From the NCBI GenBank assembly GCA_016933835.1, contig JAFGAC010000019.1, positions 1 through 64,000 on the forward strand: a stretch of 64,000 bases of DNA, read 5' to 3'. The position numbers and the translations under genes were made by a program. The notes beneath the pieces were generated by a model. That model was not told the DNA's origin. It worked only from the letters and a program-made list of their open reading frames with translations, and did not search any database. This stretch comes from Clostridiales bacterium (GTDB taxonomy: Bacteria; Bacillota; Clostridia; Peptostreptococcales; Acidaminobacteraceae). Of the stretch, positions 34,622 through 42,366 are shown piece after piece. Every line of letters begins with the position of its first letter. The stretch's first letter is position 1.

Positions 34622-35977
34622 CTATTTTCCTGTTACATTGATATTTTTAACTTTTACCGAAGGACTGCCTACACTTCCCATGCCATTGGGCAAATAAAAA
34701 TATAAATCATTTCCTATCTCCTCAATATCGTTGAAAACATCCAACACATTTCCTGCAATCGTGATATTGTCAACTGCAGTCATGATTTCTCCAGATTCTA
34801 TTAAATAACCTTGTGCAGGCAAAGAGAAATCTCCTGATATAGGATTCAATCCAGAATGAAGTGCCTGCAGATTTGTTATCAACAGTCCCTTCTCTAAGTT
34901 TAAAATCATATCTTTAAAAGATTTTGAACCGGGTTTTATATACAGATTTGTATGAGAAATACCCAGCAAAGACTTAATGCCGCTTCTCACACCGTTTCCC
35001 GTATTATCCATGTCCATTTTCTTAGAAGTTTTTGAATTATGCAGATATTTTTTTAAAACACCTTCATCAATCAGTGTTTTTTCCTTGGTCAAGGTACCTT
35101 CATCATCAAATTTACGGTGCATATGCGCATTTTTTTCGAAAGGATTGTCTAAAATAGTCAATAGGCTATTTCCTATTTTCTTATCCACTTTGTCTTTTAA
35201 AACGCTCATGTTTTTATCCACCATTTCAGCAGAAAAAATACCAGAAAAAGCATCCATTAACTCCGCTGCAGCATCATTCCTCAATATGATATTGTAAACA
35301 CCAGTATCGACTGCTTGAGCGCTTAAAAGATCCACGGATTCTTTTGCGATCGTTTTCATCAAATTTTCACCAGTGAATTTTTCTTGATTTCTATCTACCA
35401 GTATTCCCATTGCTGTCTTTGCTTTATCACCGTCTTTGGCCAATGCCGATAGAACATAATAAAACAGATTTGTTTTCTGAGATAATTTCACACCGTTAGA
35501 ATTCCGGATAAATGTAAAATTCTCCATTTCGGCATACATATTGTAAGGAAGGTCCGTTATTCTTTCATCATATTTTTTCAATTTTTCTTCATTTTTTATC
35601 ATTTCATCTATTATCGATTTATAATCATCCTTTTGCAAGGATTCATCGAAATCCTCAAAATCCTCTATGACAACTTCCATCCCGATGATTTTTTCATCTT
35701 CAACATCCATAAGCTGAGAGGTAGCGATAATAGATTCTAAAGCTTCATCAACAATTGAATCATCTGCCAATTCAGAATAAAAATACCCGATTTTACCTTT
35801 ATACTGTCCTCTGATAGACACACCCGATTCTTCAGCAATTTGATATTTTTCAACTTCACTTCGAAACACTTTTGAATTGAATTCTCTGCTTTCTTGATAG
35901 AATAACTCTATTTTTTCAAAACCTTTATCTGTTGCTTTCTTATTAAGCAAATCATATAATTCATTTAATTTCATCAT
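34622..35977 (-). CDS. pmbA: TldE/PmbA-family protein
   Basis: Partner of TldD in a heterodimeric protease. The 451-residue protein belongs to the PmbA/TldD family, with MDNTGNGVRSGIKS (about 307), the SGDFSLPAQGYLIE segment (about 378) and the C-terminal NDIEEIGNDLYFYLPNGMGSVGSPS. It lacks the HExxxH zinc motif of the partner, as usual for TldE. It overlaps the tldD stop by 4 bases. In E. coli the pair matures microcin B17 and cleaves unfolded peptides; no peptide substrate is encoded here. Confidence 0.9.
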   Translation of the reverse strand: MMKLNELYDLLNKKATDKGFEKIELFYQESREFNSKVFRSEVEKYQIAEESGVSIRGQYKGKIGYFYSELADDSIVDEALESIIATSQLMDVEDEKIIGMEVVIEDFEDFDESLQKDDYKSIIDEMIKNEEKLKKYDERITDLPYNMYAEMENFTFIRNSNGVKLSQKTNLFYYVLSALAKDGDKAKTAMGILVDRNQEKFTGENLMKTIAKESVDLLSAQAVDTGVYNIILRNDAAAELMDAFSGIFSAEMVDKNMSVLKDKVDKKIGNSLLTILDNPFEKNAHMHRKFDDEGTLTKEKTLIDEGVLKKYLHNSKTSKKMDMDNTGNGVRSGIKSLLGISHTNLYIKPGSKSFKDMILNLEKGLLITNLQALHSGLNPISGDFSLPAQGYLIESGEIMTAVDNITIAGNVLDVFNDIEEIGNDLYFYLPNGMGSVGSPSVKVKNINVTGK

Positions 35978-37362
35978 CTTTCCTCACTTCTTCCACCAAC
36001 AGTCATTGATTTAATCCGTATTGTAGGCTGCCCAACATTGACAGGAATAGAACCGCTGGCTGATCCACACATTCCTTGGCCATGTTCTAAATTATTGCCA
36101 ACCTTATCGATATTTTCAAGTGCTTCGAAACCAGTTCCTATCAAAGTAGCACCTCTTACCGCTTCAGCAATTTTTCCATTTCTAATCATATATCCTTCCA
36201 TGACAGCAAAATTGAACTCTCCTGTCGCCGGATTCACTGAACCGCCACCCATATACTTTGTATATAAGCCATATTCTGTATCTTCTATTATTTCATTGAA
36301 AGTCGATTCGCCATTATCAATATAGGTATTTGTCATTCTGGATGTCGGTGCAAATTTATAAGATTGTCTTCTTCCTGATCCAGTTGATTTTTCACCCATT
36401 ATTCTCCCATTCAACCGATCAATCAAATACGATTTCAAAATACCTTTTTCAATTAAAATATTTTTTTGTGTCGCTATCCCTTCATCGTCAACATTTTGTG
36501 ATCCCCATGCATTAGCTATCGTTCCATCATCTATAGCAGTCACTAATTCAGATGCGATTTTTTGTCCTTTTTTCCCAGAATAAACTGATATACCTTTTGC
36601 GACACTTGTCGCTTCAAGACCATGACCACTTGCTTCATGAAATAAAACGCCTCCAAATCCGTTATCGATTACAACTGGCATCTTTCCGCTAGGTGCATAT
36701 TTAGAATGCAAAGCCGTTTTTGCAATTCTACTTGCTTCTTTACCCATATAATCAATATCCACATTTTCATAAAATTCAAAACCCTGATGGGCACCTTTAT
36801 TCATGGATCCCGTTTGGATATCACCCTTTGATTCAGCACTTGCGCTTACCATTAAACGCGTTCGATTCCTCTGGTCCTCAATATACATTCCCTCTGAATT
36901 GGCGATAATGATTTCTTGCTTATAATCAACATAATTTGCTACAACTTGTTTAATAACTTCATCATATCCAAAAGCTGCCTGCGAAATTTTTTTCATCAAT
37001 TCTATCTTTTCAAAATCATTTCCCTGAATACTGTTTTTAATGTGATGCCTGTCTTTAGTGAACACTTCAATAAAAGGCATAACTTGTACTTTATCATTAT
37101 TTTTCTTCATATAGACAGCTTTCCTCACCATTTTGACGAGGTTGTCCTGTTCTAAATTATTCGTATAAGTGTACACGCTATTTGTTCCAAAATAAATTCT
37201 CACACCTATCCCGAAATCTCTTCCCTTAAGTCCTTTTTCAATTTTACCGCCAATCATTTGAAAGCTGTTGTTAAAGCGATTTTCAATAAAAATTTCAGCA
37301 AAATCGCCCCCTAAACTCAAAGCCTCAAACAATACATTTTGTATAACACTTTGTTTAATCAT
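35974..37362 (-). CDS. tldD: TldD-family zinc metalloprotease
   Basis: Catalytic member of the TldD/TldE pair. The 462-residue protein has the HExxxH motif in LFHEASGHGLEA (about 243-250) within the conserved VIDNGFGGVLFHEASGHG region, and the C-terminal GTGFEALENIDKVGNNLEHG and GMCGSASGSIPVNVGQP segments. The ATG at 37362 has GGAGG 6 bases upstream; the ATG two codons earlier touches that site. The start overlaps the end of the acetyltransferase gene, so the pair is probably co-transcribed with it. Confidence 0.92.
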   Translation of the reverse strand: MIKQSVIQNVLFEALSLGGDFAEIFIENRFNNSFQMIGGKIEKGLKGRDFGIGVRIYFGTNSVYTYTNNLEQDNLVKMVRKAVYMKKNNDKVQVMPFIEVFTKDRHHIKNSIQGNDFEKIELMKKISQAAFGYDEVIKQVVANYVDYKQEIIIANSEGMYIEDQRNRTRLMVSASAESKGDIQTGSMNKGAHQGFEFYENVDIDYMGKEASRIAKTALHSKYAPSGKMPVVIDNGFGGVLFHEASGHGLEATSVAKGISVYSGKKGQKIASELVTAIDDGTIANAWGSQNVDDEGIATQKNILIEKGILKSYLIDRLNGRIMGEKSTGSGRRQSYKFAPTSRMTNTYIDNGESTFNEIIEDTEYGLYTKYMGGGSVNPATGEFNFAVMEGYMIRNGKIAEAVRGATLIGTGFEALENIDKVGNNLEHGQGMCGSASGSIPVNVGQPTIRIKSMTVGGRSEER

Positions 37363-38161
37363 CTTCATCCTCCAAATTCAATTCATATAAATAACTGTCT
37401 CTATTTTCATCATCCAGACGAAAAACACCTTTTTTATTCAAAAAATCGATCCATTTATCATTTTGACTCATCGAAGTAATCGAGTCCACTTTTTGCTTCT
37501 TACCCATATATACTATAAAATCAAATATTTCTTCCAAGTTTCCTTTAAAATCTACAATTGATAAGGTATTTCCTTTAGCTTTATAATTTGACAACACTAT
37601 TTCATTATTTAAATATTTATAAATTTCATTTCTATTGATTATTTTCTTCATCAAAACATCATTTGGCTGTAAAAAACTGAAATCAAAACCGGCATATGCA
37701 TAATTAAAATTGAAATAATCCATATTGTCAAAATTTAAATCATCTACTCCTTGCAAATCAGCCATATCAATTTCATGGTATTTAAATTCTTGAATTCTTT
37801 TAAATCCCAATTTTTCTACTATTCCAACACTTTCATTCAATCGATAGGTAGCCAACTGCGCCTTTTTATATCCTTTTTCTTTTGCTTTTTCTATCTGATA
37901 TTCTGACAATTTAATCCCATAGCCATTATTGCGATAATTCTTGCCCACACGAATCCCTTCAAACCAAACAACATCATCGTCTATATGACTCATTTTACTC
38001 ATTCCAACAATAAATCCATCTATTTCCAGGCAAGTGAATTCACCCTTTGAATCATTAACCCATTCATCAAAAATATTTCCTATATAATCAGTTCCATCCC
38101 ATATATCTTTTATAATTTCAAGAACTTCATCTTTATCTCCAAGTCTCATTTTTCTGAACAT
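37355..38161 (-). CDS. GNAT-family N-acetyltransferase
   Basis: The 268-residue protein has an N-terminal GNAT domain (about 1-145) with the acetyl-CoA loop RNNGYG (about 86) and the YRLNESVGIVEKLGFKRIQE segment, and a C-terminal part (150-268) of unknown fold. The true start is the ATG at 38161, with AAAGGG 9 bases before it. A longer frame runs back through a terminator into the tRNA-Thr gene and begins MRVRVPSPAP, a known false translation of tRNA sequence. Its acceptor substrate is unknown. Confidence 0.82.
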   Translation of the reverse strand: MFRKMRLGDKDEVLEIIKDIWDGTDYIGNIFDEWVNDSKGEFTCLEIDGFIVGMSKMSHIDDDVVWFEGIRVGKNYRNNGYGIKLSEYQIEKAKEKGYKKAQLATYRLNESVGIVEKLGFKRIQEFKYHEIDMADLQGVDDLNFDNMDYFNFNYAYAGFDFSFLQPNDVLMKKIINRNEIYKYLNNEIVLSNYKAKGNTLSIVDFKGNLEEIFDFIVYMGKKQKVDSITSMSQNDKWIDFLNKKGVFRLDDENRDSYLYELNLEDEDD

Positions 38162-38202
38162 TTCAATCATCCCTTTATAATTATCAATATTTAAAATGAA
38201 AA

Positions 38203-38228
38203 AAGAGAATTCGATATCGAATTCTCTT
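38203..38228 (-). terminator. Terminator of the tRNA operon
   Basis: Perfect palindrome: AAGAGAATTCG, 4 bases, CGAATTCTCTT, followed by a T-rich tail on the minus strand. Confidence 0.85.
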
Positions 38229-38230
38229 AA

Positions 38231-38306
38231 TGGAGCTGGTGATGGGACTCGAACCCGCAACCTGCTGATTACAAGTCAGCTGCTCTTCCAATTGAGCTAC
38301 ACCAGC
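38231..38306 (-). tRNA. tRNA-Thr (anticodon TGT)
   Basis: Acceptor GCTGGTG pairs with CACCAGC, discriminator T, and CCA is encoded. Anticodon stem GCTGA/TCAGC with loop CTTGTAA gives anticodon TGT. The T arm has GGTTCGAGTCCC. It is the last of three tandem tRNAs. Confidence 0.95.
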
Positions 38307-38312
38307 ATATTA

Positions 38313-38389
38313 TGGCGATCTGGATGGGACTCGAACCCACGACCTCTAGCGTGACAGGCTAGCGTTCTAACCAACTGAACTACCAGACC
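38313..38389 (-). tRNA. tRNA-Asp (anticodon GTC)
   Basis: Acceptor GGTCTGG pairs with CCAGATC (one G-U pair), discriminator G, and CCA is encoded. Anticodon stem CTAGC/GCTAG with loop CTGTCAC gives GTC. Confidence 0.95.
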
Positions 38390-38411
38390 ACATATACTGT
38401 GATTATTTAAA

Positions 38412-38487
38412 TGGTGGGAGTAATAGGACTCGAACCTACGACCTTCTGCACGTCAAGCAGGCGCTCTCCCAGCTGAGCTATACTCCC
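38412..38487 (-). tRNA. tRNA-Val (anticodon GAC)
   Basis: Acceptor GGGAGTA pairs with TACTCCC, discriminator A, and CCA is encoded. Anticodon stem CCTGC/GCAGA-side with loop TTGACGT gives GAC. It is the first tRNA after the promoter. Confidence 0.94.
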
Positions 38488-38544
38488 TAAGGCGTTTAAT
38501 GCAGATGAATTGCTTATTCATCCTAGCTCTTTCAGACAAAATAA

Positions 38545-38573
38545 ATATTACAGCAATTAGCCTTCTTTGTCAA
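38545..38573 (-). promoter_or_regulatory. Strong promoter of the Val-Asp-Thr tRNA operon
   Basis: Minus strand -35 TTGACA (573-568 of this kilobase), a 17-base spacer and -10 TAATAT (550-545). The -35 and part of the spacer lie inside the last codons of the gppA-like gene, so the promoter is embedded in coding sequence. Confidence 0.8.
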
Positions 38574-39471
38574 CATTATTTTTCTTAAAATAATACCCTT
38601 CAAGATTGTCAAAATCACTGACAATGATATCATCAGCATCCATCAATTCTATAATACATAGCAAAATCAACATACCCGCATTTATTATATCTGATCTTAG
38701 TTCATCCAAACCAACAACATTTTTTCTTTCTAGATTCGTCAACTTGATTAACCGATAAAATAAATCATCTATATTTTCTTTTTTTATCAGACTGCCATGA
38801 ATTTTTTCCCTGTCATACACTTGCACCTTGTTTTCAATAGCCGATATTGTCGTTATAGTTCCTCCAATACCAATCAATCTTCCTTTTACACCCTTTAAGA
38901 AAGATGCAATCATATTTCTGCTATATTGACGCATTTCGTTTATTTCTTCCTCACTAGGTGGATCACTCAGATTAAATTTTTCAGTCAATCGAACTGCGCC
39001 AATATTAAAACTTTTAGCTTTTACAATATGACCATTTTTATATTCAATCAGTTCAGTGCTTCCTCCTCCGATATCAACTATCAGATAGCTGTCACCACTA
39101 TTATCACTCAGTCCTTGAATCGCACCAATCAAACCCAGCTCAGCTTCTTCATCACCAGATAGAACCTTCACTTCAATACCCGTCTCTTTTAGCACTCTTT
39201 CAATAAAAACATCTCTATTGACAGCATCTCTTACTGCACTGGTTGCCATGGCAATTATTTCATCAATTCCATTTTCATCACAAATAGCCGCAAGTTTTTT
39301 AATTCCTTCGATTGTTCGATTAATGGCTACTTCTGATAATTCAGAATTTTTATCAACACCTTCACCAATTCGAGTAATTTCCATATACTTCTTGCTTTTT
39401 ATAATATTATCTTTATTTGGAATGAACAATCTGACAGAATTTGTTCCAATATCAATTATTCCTATTTTCAT
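38557..39471 (-). CDS. Ppx/GppA family phosphatase
   Basis: Hydrolyses polyphosphate or pppGpp. The 304-residue protein is the short catalytic form without the C-terminal HD-like domains. It has IDIGTNSVRLFI (about 5), MATSAVRDAVN (about 90), the LSGDEEAELGLIGA segment (about 118) and the second phosphate loop DIGGGSTELI (about 145). Polyphosphatase and pppGpp hydrolase activities cannot be told apart by sequence. Its 3' end contains the tRNA promoter. Confidence 0.88.
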   Translation of the reverse strand: MKIGIIDIGTNSVRLFIPNKDNIIKSKKYMEITRIGEGVDKNSELSEVAINRTIEGIKKLAAICDENGIDEIIAMATSAVRDAVNRDVFIERVLKETGIEVKVLSGDEEAELGLIGAIQGLSDNSGDSYLIVDIGGGSTELIEYKNGHIVKAKSFNIGAVRLTEKFNLSDPPSEEEINEMRQYSRNMIASFLKGVKGRLIGIGGTITTISAIENKVQVYDREKIHGSLIKKENIDDLFYRLIKLTNLERKNVVGLDELRSDIINAGMLILLCIIELMDADDIIVSDFDNLEGYYFKKNNVDKEG

Positions 39472-39486
39472 AACGTTTCTCCTATA

Positions 39487-39512
39487 TAAAAAAAACCGAG
39501 CAATCTCGGTTT
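39487..39512 (-). terminator. Terminator after the S1-domain gene
   Basis: Stem AAACCGAG/CTCGGTTT, 4-base loop, then a T-run on the minus strand; it overlaps the stop codon. Confidence 0.82.
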
Positions 39513-39906
39513 ATTTCCTTTTATTATAGCCATTTCCTCTTCTTGTTTTGCCACTTTTAACTGTTTTTAACTTTTCATCACTTGTTTTTAAAAAATCTGA
39601 AACAAGACTGTCAAAATCTTTAACAGTTTCTTGTTTAAATTGAGGTCTTTCTTTATAAGGTCTATGTGTTTTAGGTTGCGTCTGTTTAATGGATAAGTTT
39701 ATCTTTCCATCTTTTCCTATTCCAATTACTTTTACACTAACCTCTTGTTCCATCGTTAAATGTGTCTCCAAGTCTTTTACAAAATCATTCGAGACTTCTG
39801 ATATATGGCATAAACCTGTACTGCCATCTGGCAATTTGATAAATGCTCCAAATTTTTTTACGCCTGTCACTGTACCCTTTAACACTTGTCCTACTTCTAC
39901 GGGCAT
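39511..39906 (-). CDS. S1-domain RNA-binding protein (YabR-like)
   Basis: The 131-residue protein has one S1/OB domain (about 4-72) with GQVLKGTVTGVKKFGAFIKL and the LCHISEVS segment, then a basic low-complexity tail ending in GKTRRGNGYNKRK. It matches the general-stress-13/YabR type that follows divIC in B. subtilis. RNA binding is expected; the exact role is not known. Position after divIC supports the identity. Confidence 0.88.
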   Translation of the reverse strand: MPVEVGQVLKGTVTGVKKFGAFIKLPDGSTGLCHISEVSNDFVKDLETHLTMEQEVSVKVIGIGKDGKINLSIKQTQPKTHRPYKERPQFKQETVKDFDSLVSDFLKTSDEKLKTVKSGKTRRGNGYNKRK

Positions 39907-39965
39907 GAAAATTTCAATCCTCCTTAACTAATTTACAAAAATTATAGGTTAAAAAATCAATATTG

Positions 39966-40253
39966 TCAATTTTTTTCATCTTGTATCATATAAATGATTT
40001 CATCCGGTTTAACCATTTGCAGCTTTTCTCTTGCCATTTTTTCAATATATGCCGGTGTTGAAATCTCGTCTATTGTATCATGAAGTTCATCTATTGTATC
40101 TTTCAAACTCTCAATTTGATTATTATAGGCTTCACGATCATCAATCAACTCTCTATATTTGATTTCCTGACTAATTAAAATATAAGATATATAAACAAAA
40201 AATAAAAGCATAAATATAAAAATATATTTATTTTTCATAAGAAACTTTTTCAT
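39966..40253 (-). CDS. divIC: Septum formation initiator (DivIC/FtsB family)
   Basis: Bitopic membrane protein of the divisome. The 95-residue product has a basic N-terminus, one membrane helix (about 10-28) and an extracellular coiled coil (about 30-65) followed by the conserved YIEKMAREKLQMVKPDE stretch of the family. It lies between rqcP and the S1-domain gene, as in B. subtilis, but yabP and yabQ, which stand between rqcP and divIC in spore formers, are missing. Confidence 0.88.
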   Translation of the reverse strand: MKKFLMKNKYIFIFMLLFFVYISYILISQEIKYRELIDDREAYNNQIESLKDTIDELHDTIDEISTPAYIEKMAREKLQMVKPDEIIYMIQDEKN

Positions 40254-40264
40254 TTAATCACCTT

Positions 40265-40507
40265 TTAACTTAGAATTTCATATAAACTGCTAACTTCATC
40301 TTTTTTTATATGTTCACGAATATCTAAAACACGATATTTGTGTATTGTATGTCCAAACTCTATAGCAATTACATCATTCACCGAAACATTATCTGAAGCT
40401 TTGGCAACTTTATCATTAATTGTTACTCTTCCTTGATCACATGCTTCTTTTGCTACAGTTCTTCTTTTAATGATTCTCGCTACTTTCAAATATTTATCAA
40501 TTCTCAC
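40265..40507 (-). CDS. rqcP: S4-domain protein RqcP (YabO/Hsp15-like)
   Basis: Binds stalled large ribosomal subunits and helps RqcH add alanine tails. The 80-residue protein is essentially one S4 domain: MRIDKYLKVARIIKRRTVAKEA, GRVTINDKVAKASDNV and the VLDIREHIKK end. Length and place between hup and divIC match B. subtilis yabO. Confidence 0.92.
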   Translation of the reverse strand: MRIDKYLKVARIIKRRTVAKEACDQGRVTINDKVAKASDNVSVNDVIAIEFGHTIHKYRVLDIREHIKKDEVSSLYEILS

Positions 40508-40529
40508 TTCACTCTCTCCTAAAAAGCAA

Positions 40530-40549
40530 AAAGCAGCAACAGCTGCTTT
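40530..40549 (-). terminator. Terminator after hup
   Basis: Stem AAAGCAGC/GCTGCTTT with a 4-base loop, then TTGCTTTTT on the minus strand. Confidence 0.75.
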
Positions 40550-40552
40550 ATA

Positions 40553-40831
40553 CTATTTATTAACTGTTTCTTTTAATGACTTTCCAACTTTAAAAACTGG
40601 TGCCAATGAAGCAGGGATTTCAATTACTTGTTCTGGATTTCTAGGATTTCTTCCAGTTCTAGCTTTTCTTTCTCTTACTTCAAAAGTTCCAAATCCAACC
40701 AATTGAACTTTTCCGCCTTCTTTTAAAGTATCTTCGATACTAGCCATAAATGCATTCAATGCAGCCTCTGCATCTTTTTTTGTCAATCCAGCTTTTTCAG
40801 CCATACTAGTGATTAATTCTGATTTATTCAC
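40553..40831 (-). CDS. hup: HU-family DNA-binding protein
   Basis: Histone-like nucleoid protein. The 92-residue chain has the N-terminal dimerisation part MNKSELITSMAEKAGLTKKD and the DNA-binding arm GFGTFEVRERKARTGRNPRNPE. It stands between mazG and rqcP, as in many clostridia, and has its own promoter and terminator, which fits high expression. Confidence 0.96.
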   Translation of the reverse strand: MNKSELITSMAEKAGLTKKDAEAALNAFMASIEDTLKEGGKVQLVGFGTFEVRERKARTGRNPRNPEQVIEIPASLAPVFKVGKSLKETVNK

Positions 40832-40878
40832 TGTTAAACCTCCCTATAATATTACAATAATTCCGTACTGCTAACTCT

Positions 40879-40908
40879 ATAATATCCTTTTAAGACCAAT
40901 ATTTTCAA
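40879..40908 (-). promoter_or_regulatory. Promoter of hup
   Basis: Minus strand TTGAAA (908-903 of this kilobase), 18-base spacer, TATTAT (884-879). It is just downstream of the mazG stop and about 50 bases before the hup start. Confidence 0.6.
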
Positions 40909-40917
40909 GTCTTTTTT

Positions 40918-42366
40918 TTAAATATCATTATTTTTTGTTTTTTTAGCTTCTTCCCATAGAAAATCCATCTCCTGCAAAGACATTTTATCTAGTCCTTTTT
41001 GCTTTGCTAGAGCCGATTCCTCAATATATTTGAATCGTTTGGTAAATTTTTGATTTGTTTTGTCCAGTGCAATTTCTGGATCGATTTTTAACAATCTAGC
41101 AACATTTACAACTGCAAACAACAAATCTCCCAATTCATTTTCATATTGACCAATTCGTAGCGCTTCTATTTCTGCAATGATTTCAGCCAATTCTTCCTTG
41201 ACTTTATCAATAGCAGGATAGACGTCATCCCAATCAAATCCTATTTCCCGGGCAATATTTTGAATTTTATAAGCTCTAATCAGCGAAGGGCTCGATTTAG
41301 ATACCGATTCCATTCTTTCTGCATATGTTTGGTTTTTTTCGTTTTTCTTTACACCATTCCAAATAATCTCAACATCTTCAGCTGTTTCAGCTGCCAATTC
41401 ACCAAACACATGAGGATGCCTTCTAATCAATTTTTCTGTAATGTGATGCGTAACATCAACTAGATTAAAGTATCCCATTTCTTCCTCTATGAGACCGTGA
41501 AAAACCACTTGAAGCAGCAAGTCACCTAATTCTTCTTCTAAAAGTTCACTGTCACCGTTATCAATCGCCTCAAGTACTTCATAAGCTTCTTCAATTAGAT
41601 TAGTCCGCAGAGTTTCATGTGTCTGTTTTCTATCCCAAGGACATCCATCTTCACTTCTTAAGACTCGCATCACTTCAATTAAATCATCGTAACTTTTTCT
41701 TCTTTTACCTTCTTCTACTGGCTCAATGACTAAAGTTGTCAAATGATCAAAAATATCTTCATGATCCAATTCCCATAGACACACTTTTTTAATAAACTCC
41801 TGATTTTTAATTCCTGCAGATTTGACAATATATATTTCCTGTTCATCCTCGTAATACTCTGAAAGTTTGTATTTGACATCCGCAGCAACCATTTTGTTGT
41901 AAACTTGTATAATTATATTATTAGTATCATTTGATATTTTTTTAATATTCAATCCATCAACAACAGCCAAGCCATTTACCGGATCAATCCTCAAGACTGT
42001 TAGCACAACATCAATAAAACTGACCCCATAAATATATTCAATATTTTCATATCTCTCTTTAAGTAATTCAACTGTTCTTTCTGCAACAAAAGGATTTCCA
42101 GGAACTGCATAAATAACTGGTGTCAGCTTCACTTCCTCCAATAAATAATACGCAATCTTCTCGTAGACTTCATCGAACGTCTGGCATGTTTCATACAAAT
42201 CGTCAAATGTCATGAAATCGATACCCTTTTCTCTCAAGTATTCTACTGTAGGATGTTTTTCAGTTCTCAACAACAGCCTTGCAGGCTGGTTTAAAACTTC
42301 AATCGCTTCCATAGTCAAATATTTTGAATCACCCGGTCCTAGACCAACAACAGTTATTTTATTCAT
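40918..42366 (-). CDS. mazG: Tetrapyrrole methylase-MazG fusion (YabN)
   Basis: House-cleaning nucleotide pyrophosphohydrolase fused to a methylase domain. The 482-residue protein has an N-terminal tetrapyrrole (corrin/porphyrin) methylase domain (about 1-210; VVGLGPGDSKYLT at 5-17) and two MazG units (about 225-360 and 370-470), with CPWDRKQTHETL, EEAYEV and EELGDLLLQVVFH. The fusion is the form seen in Bacillus YabN. It overlaps the 3' end of the flippase gene by 8 bases. Confidence 0.93.
   Translation of the reverse strand: MNKITVVGLGPGDSKYLTMEAIEVLNQPARLLLRTEKHPTVEYLREKGIDFMTFDDLYETCQTFDEVYEKIAYYLLEEVKLTPVIYAVPGNPFVAERTVELLKERYENIEYIYGVSFIDVVLTVLRIDPVNGLAVVDGLNIKKISNDTNNIIIQVYNKMVAADVKYKLSEYYEDEQEIYIVKSAGIKNQEFIKKVCLWELDHEDIFDHLTTLVIEPVEEGKRRKSYDDLIEVMRVLRSEDGCPWDRKQTHETLRTNLIEEAYEVLEAIDNGDSELLEEELGDLLLQVVFHGLIEEEMGYFNLVDVTHHITEKLIRRHPHVFGELAAETAEDVEIIWNGVKKNEKNQTYAERMESVSKSSPSLIRAYKIQNIAREIGFDWDDVYPAIDKVKEELAEIIAEIEALRIGQYENELGDLLFAVVNVARLLKIDPEIALDKTNQKFTKRFKYIEESALAKQKGLDKMSLQEMDFLWEEAKKTKNNDI

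Noticed and set aside
38162-38260. Longer frame of the GNAT gene that begins MRVRVPSPAP
   Set aside because: It runs through the tRNA terminator into tRNA-Thr; this peptide is a typical false translation of the tRNA T arm. The ribosome site supports the ATG at 38161.
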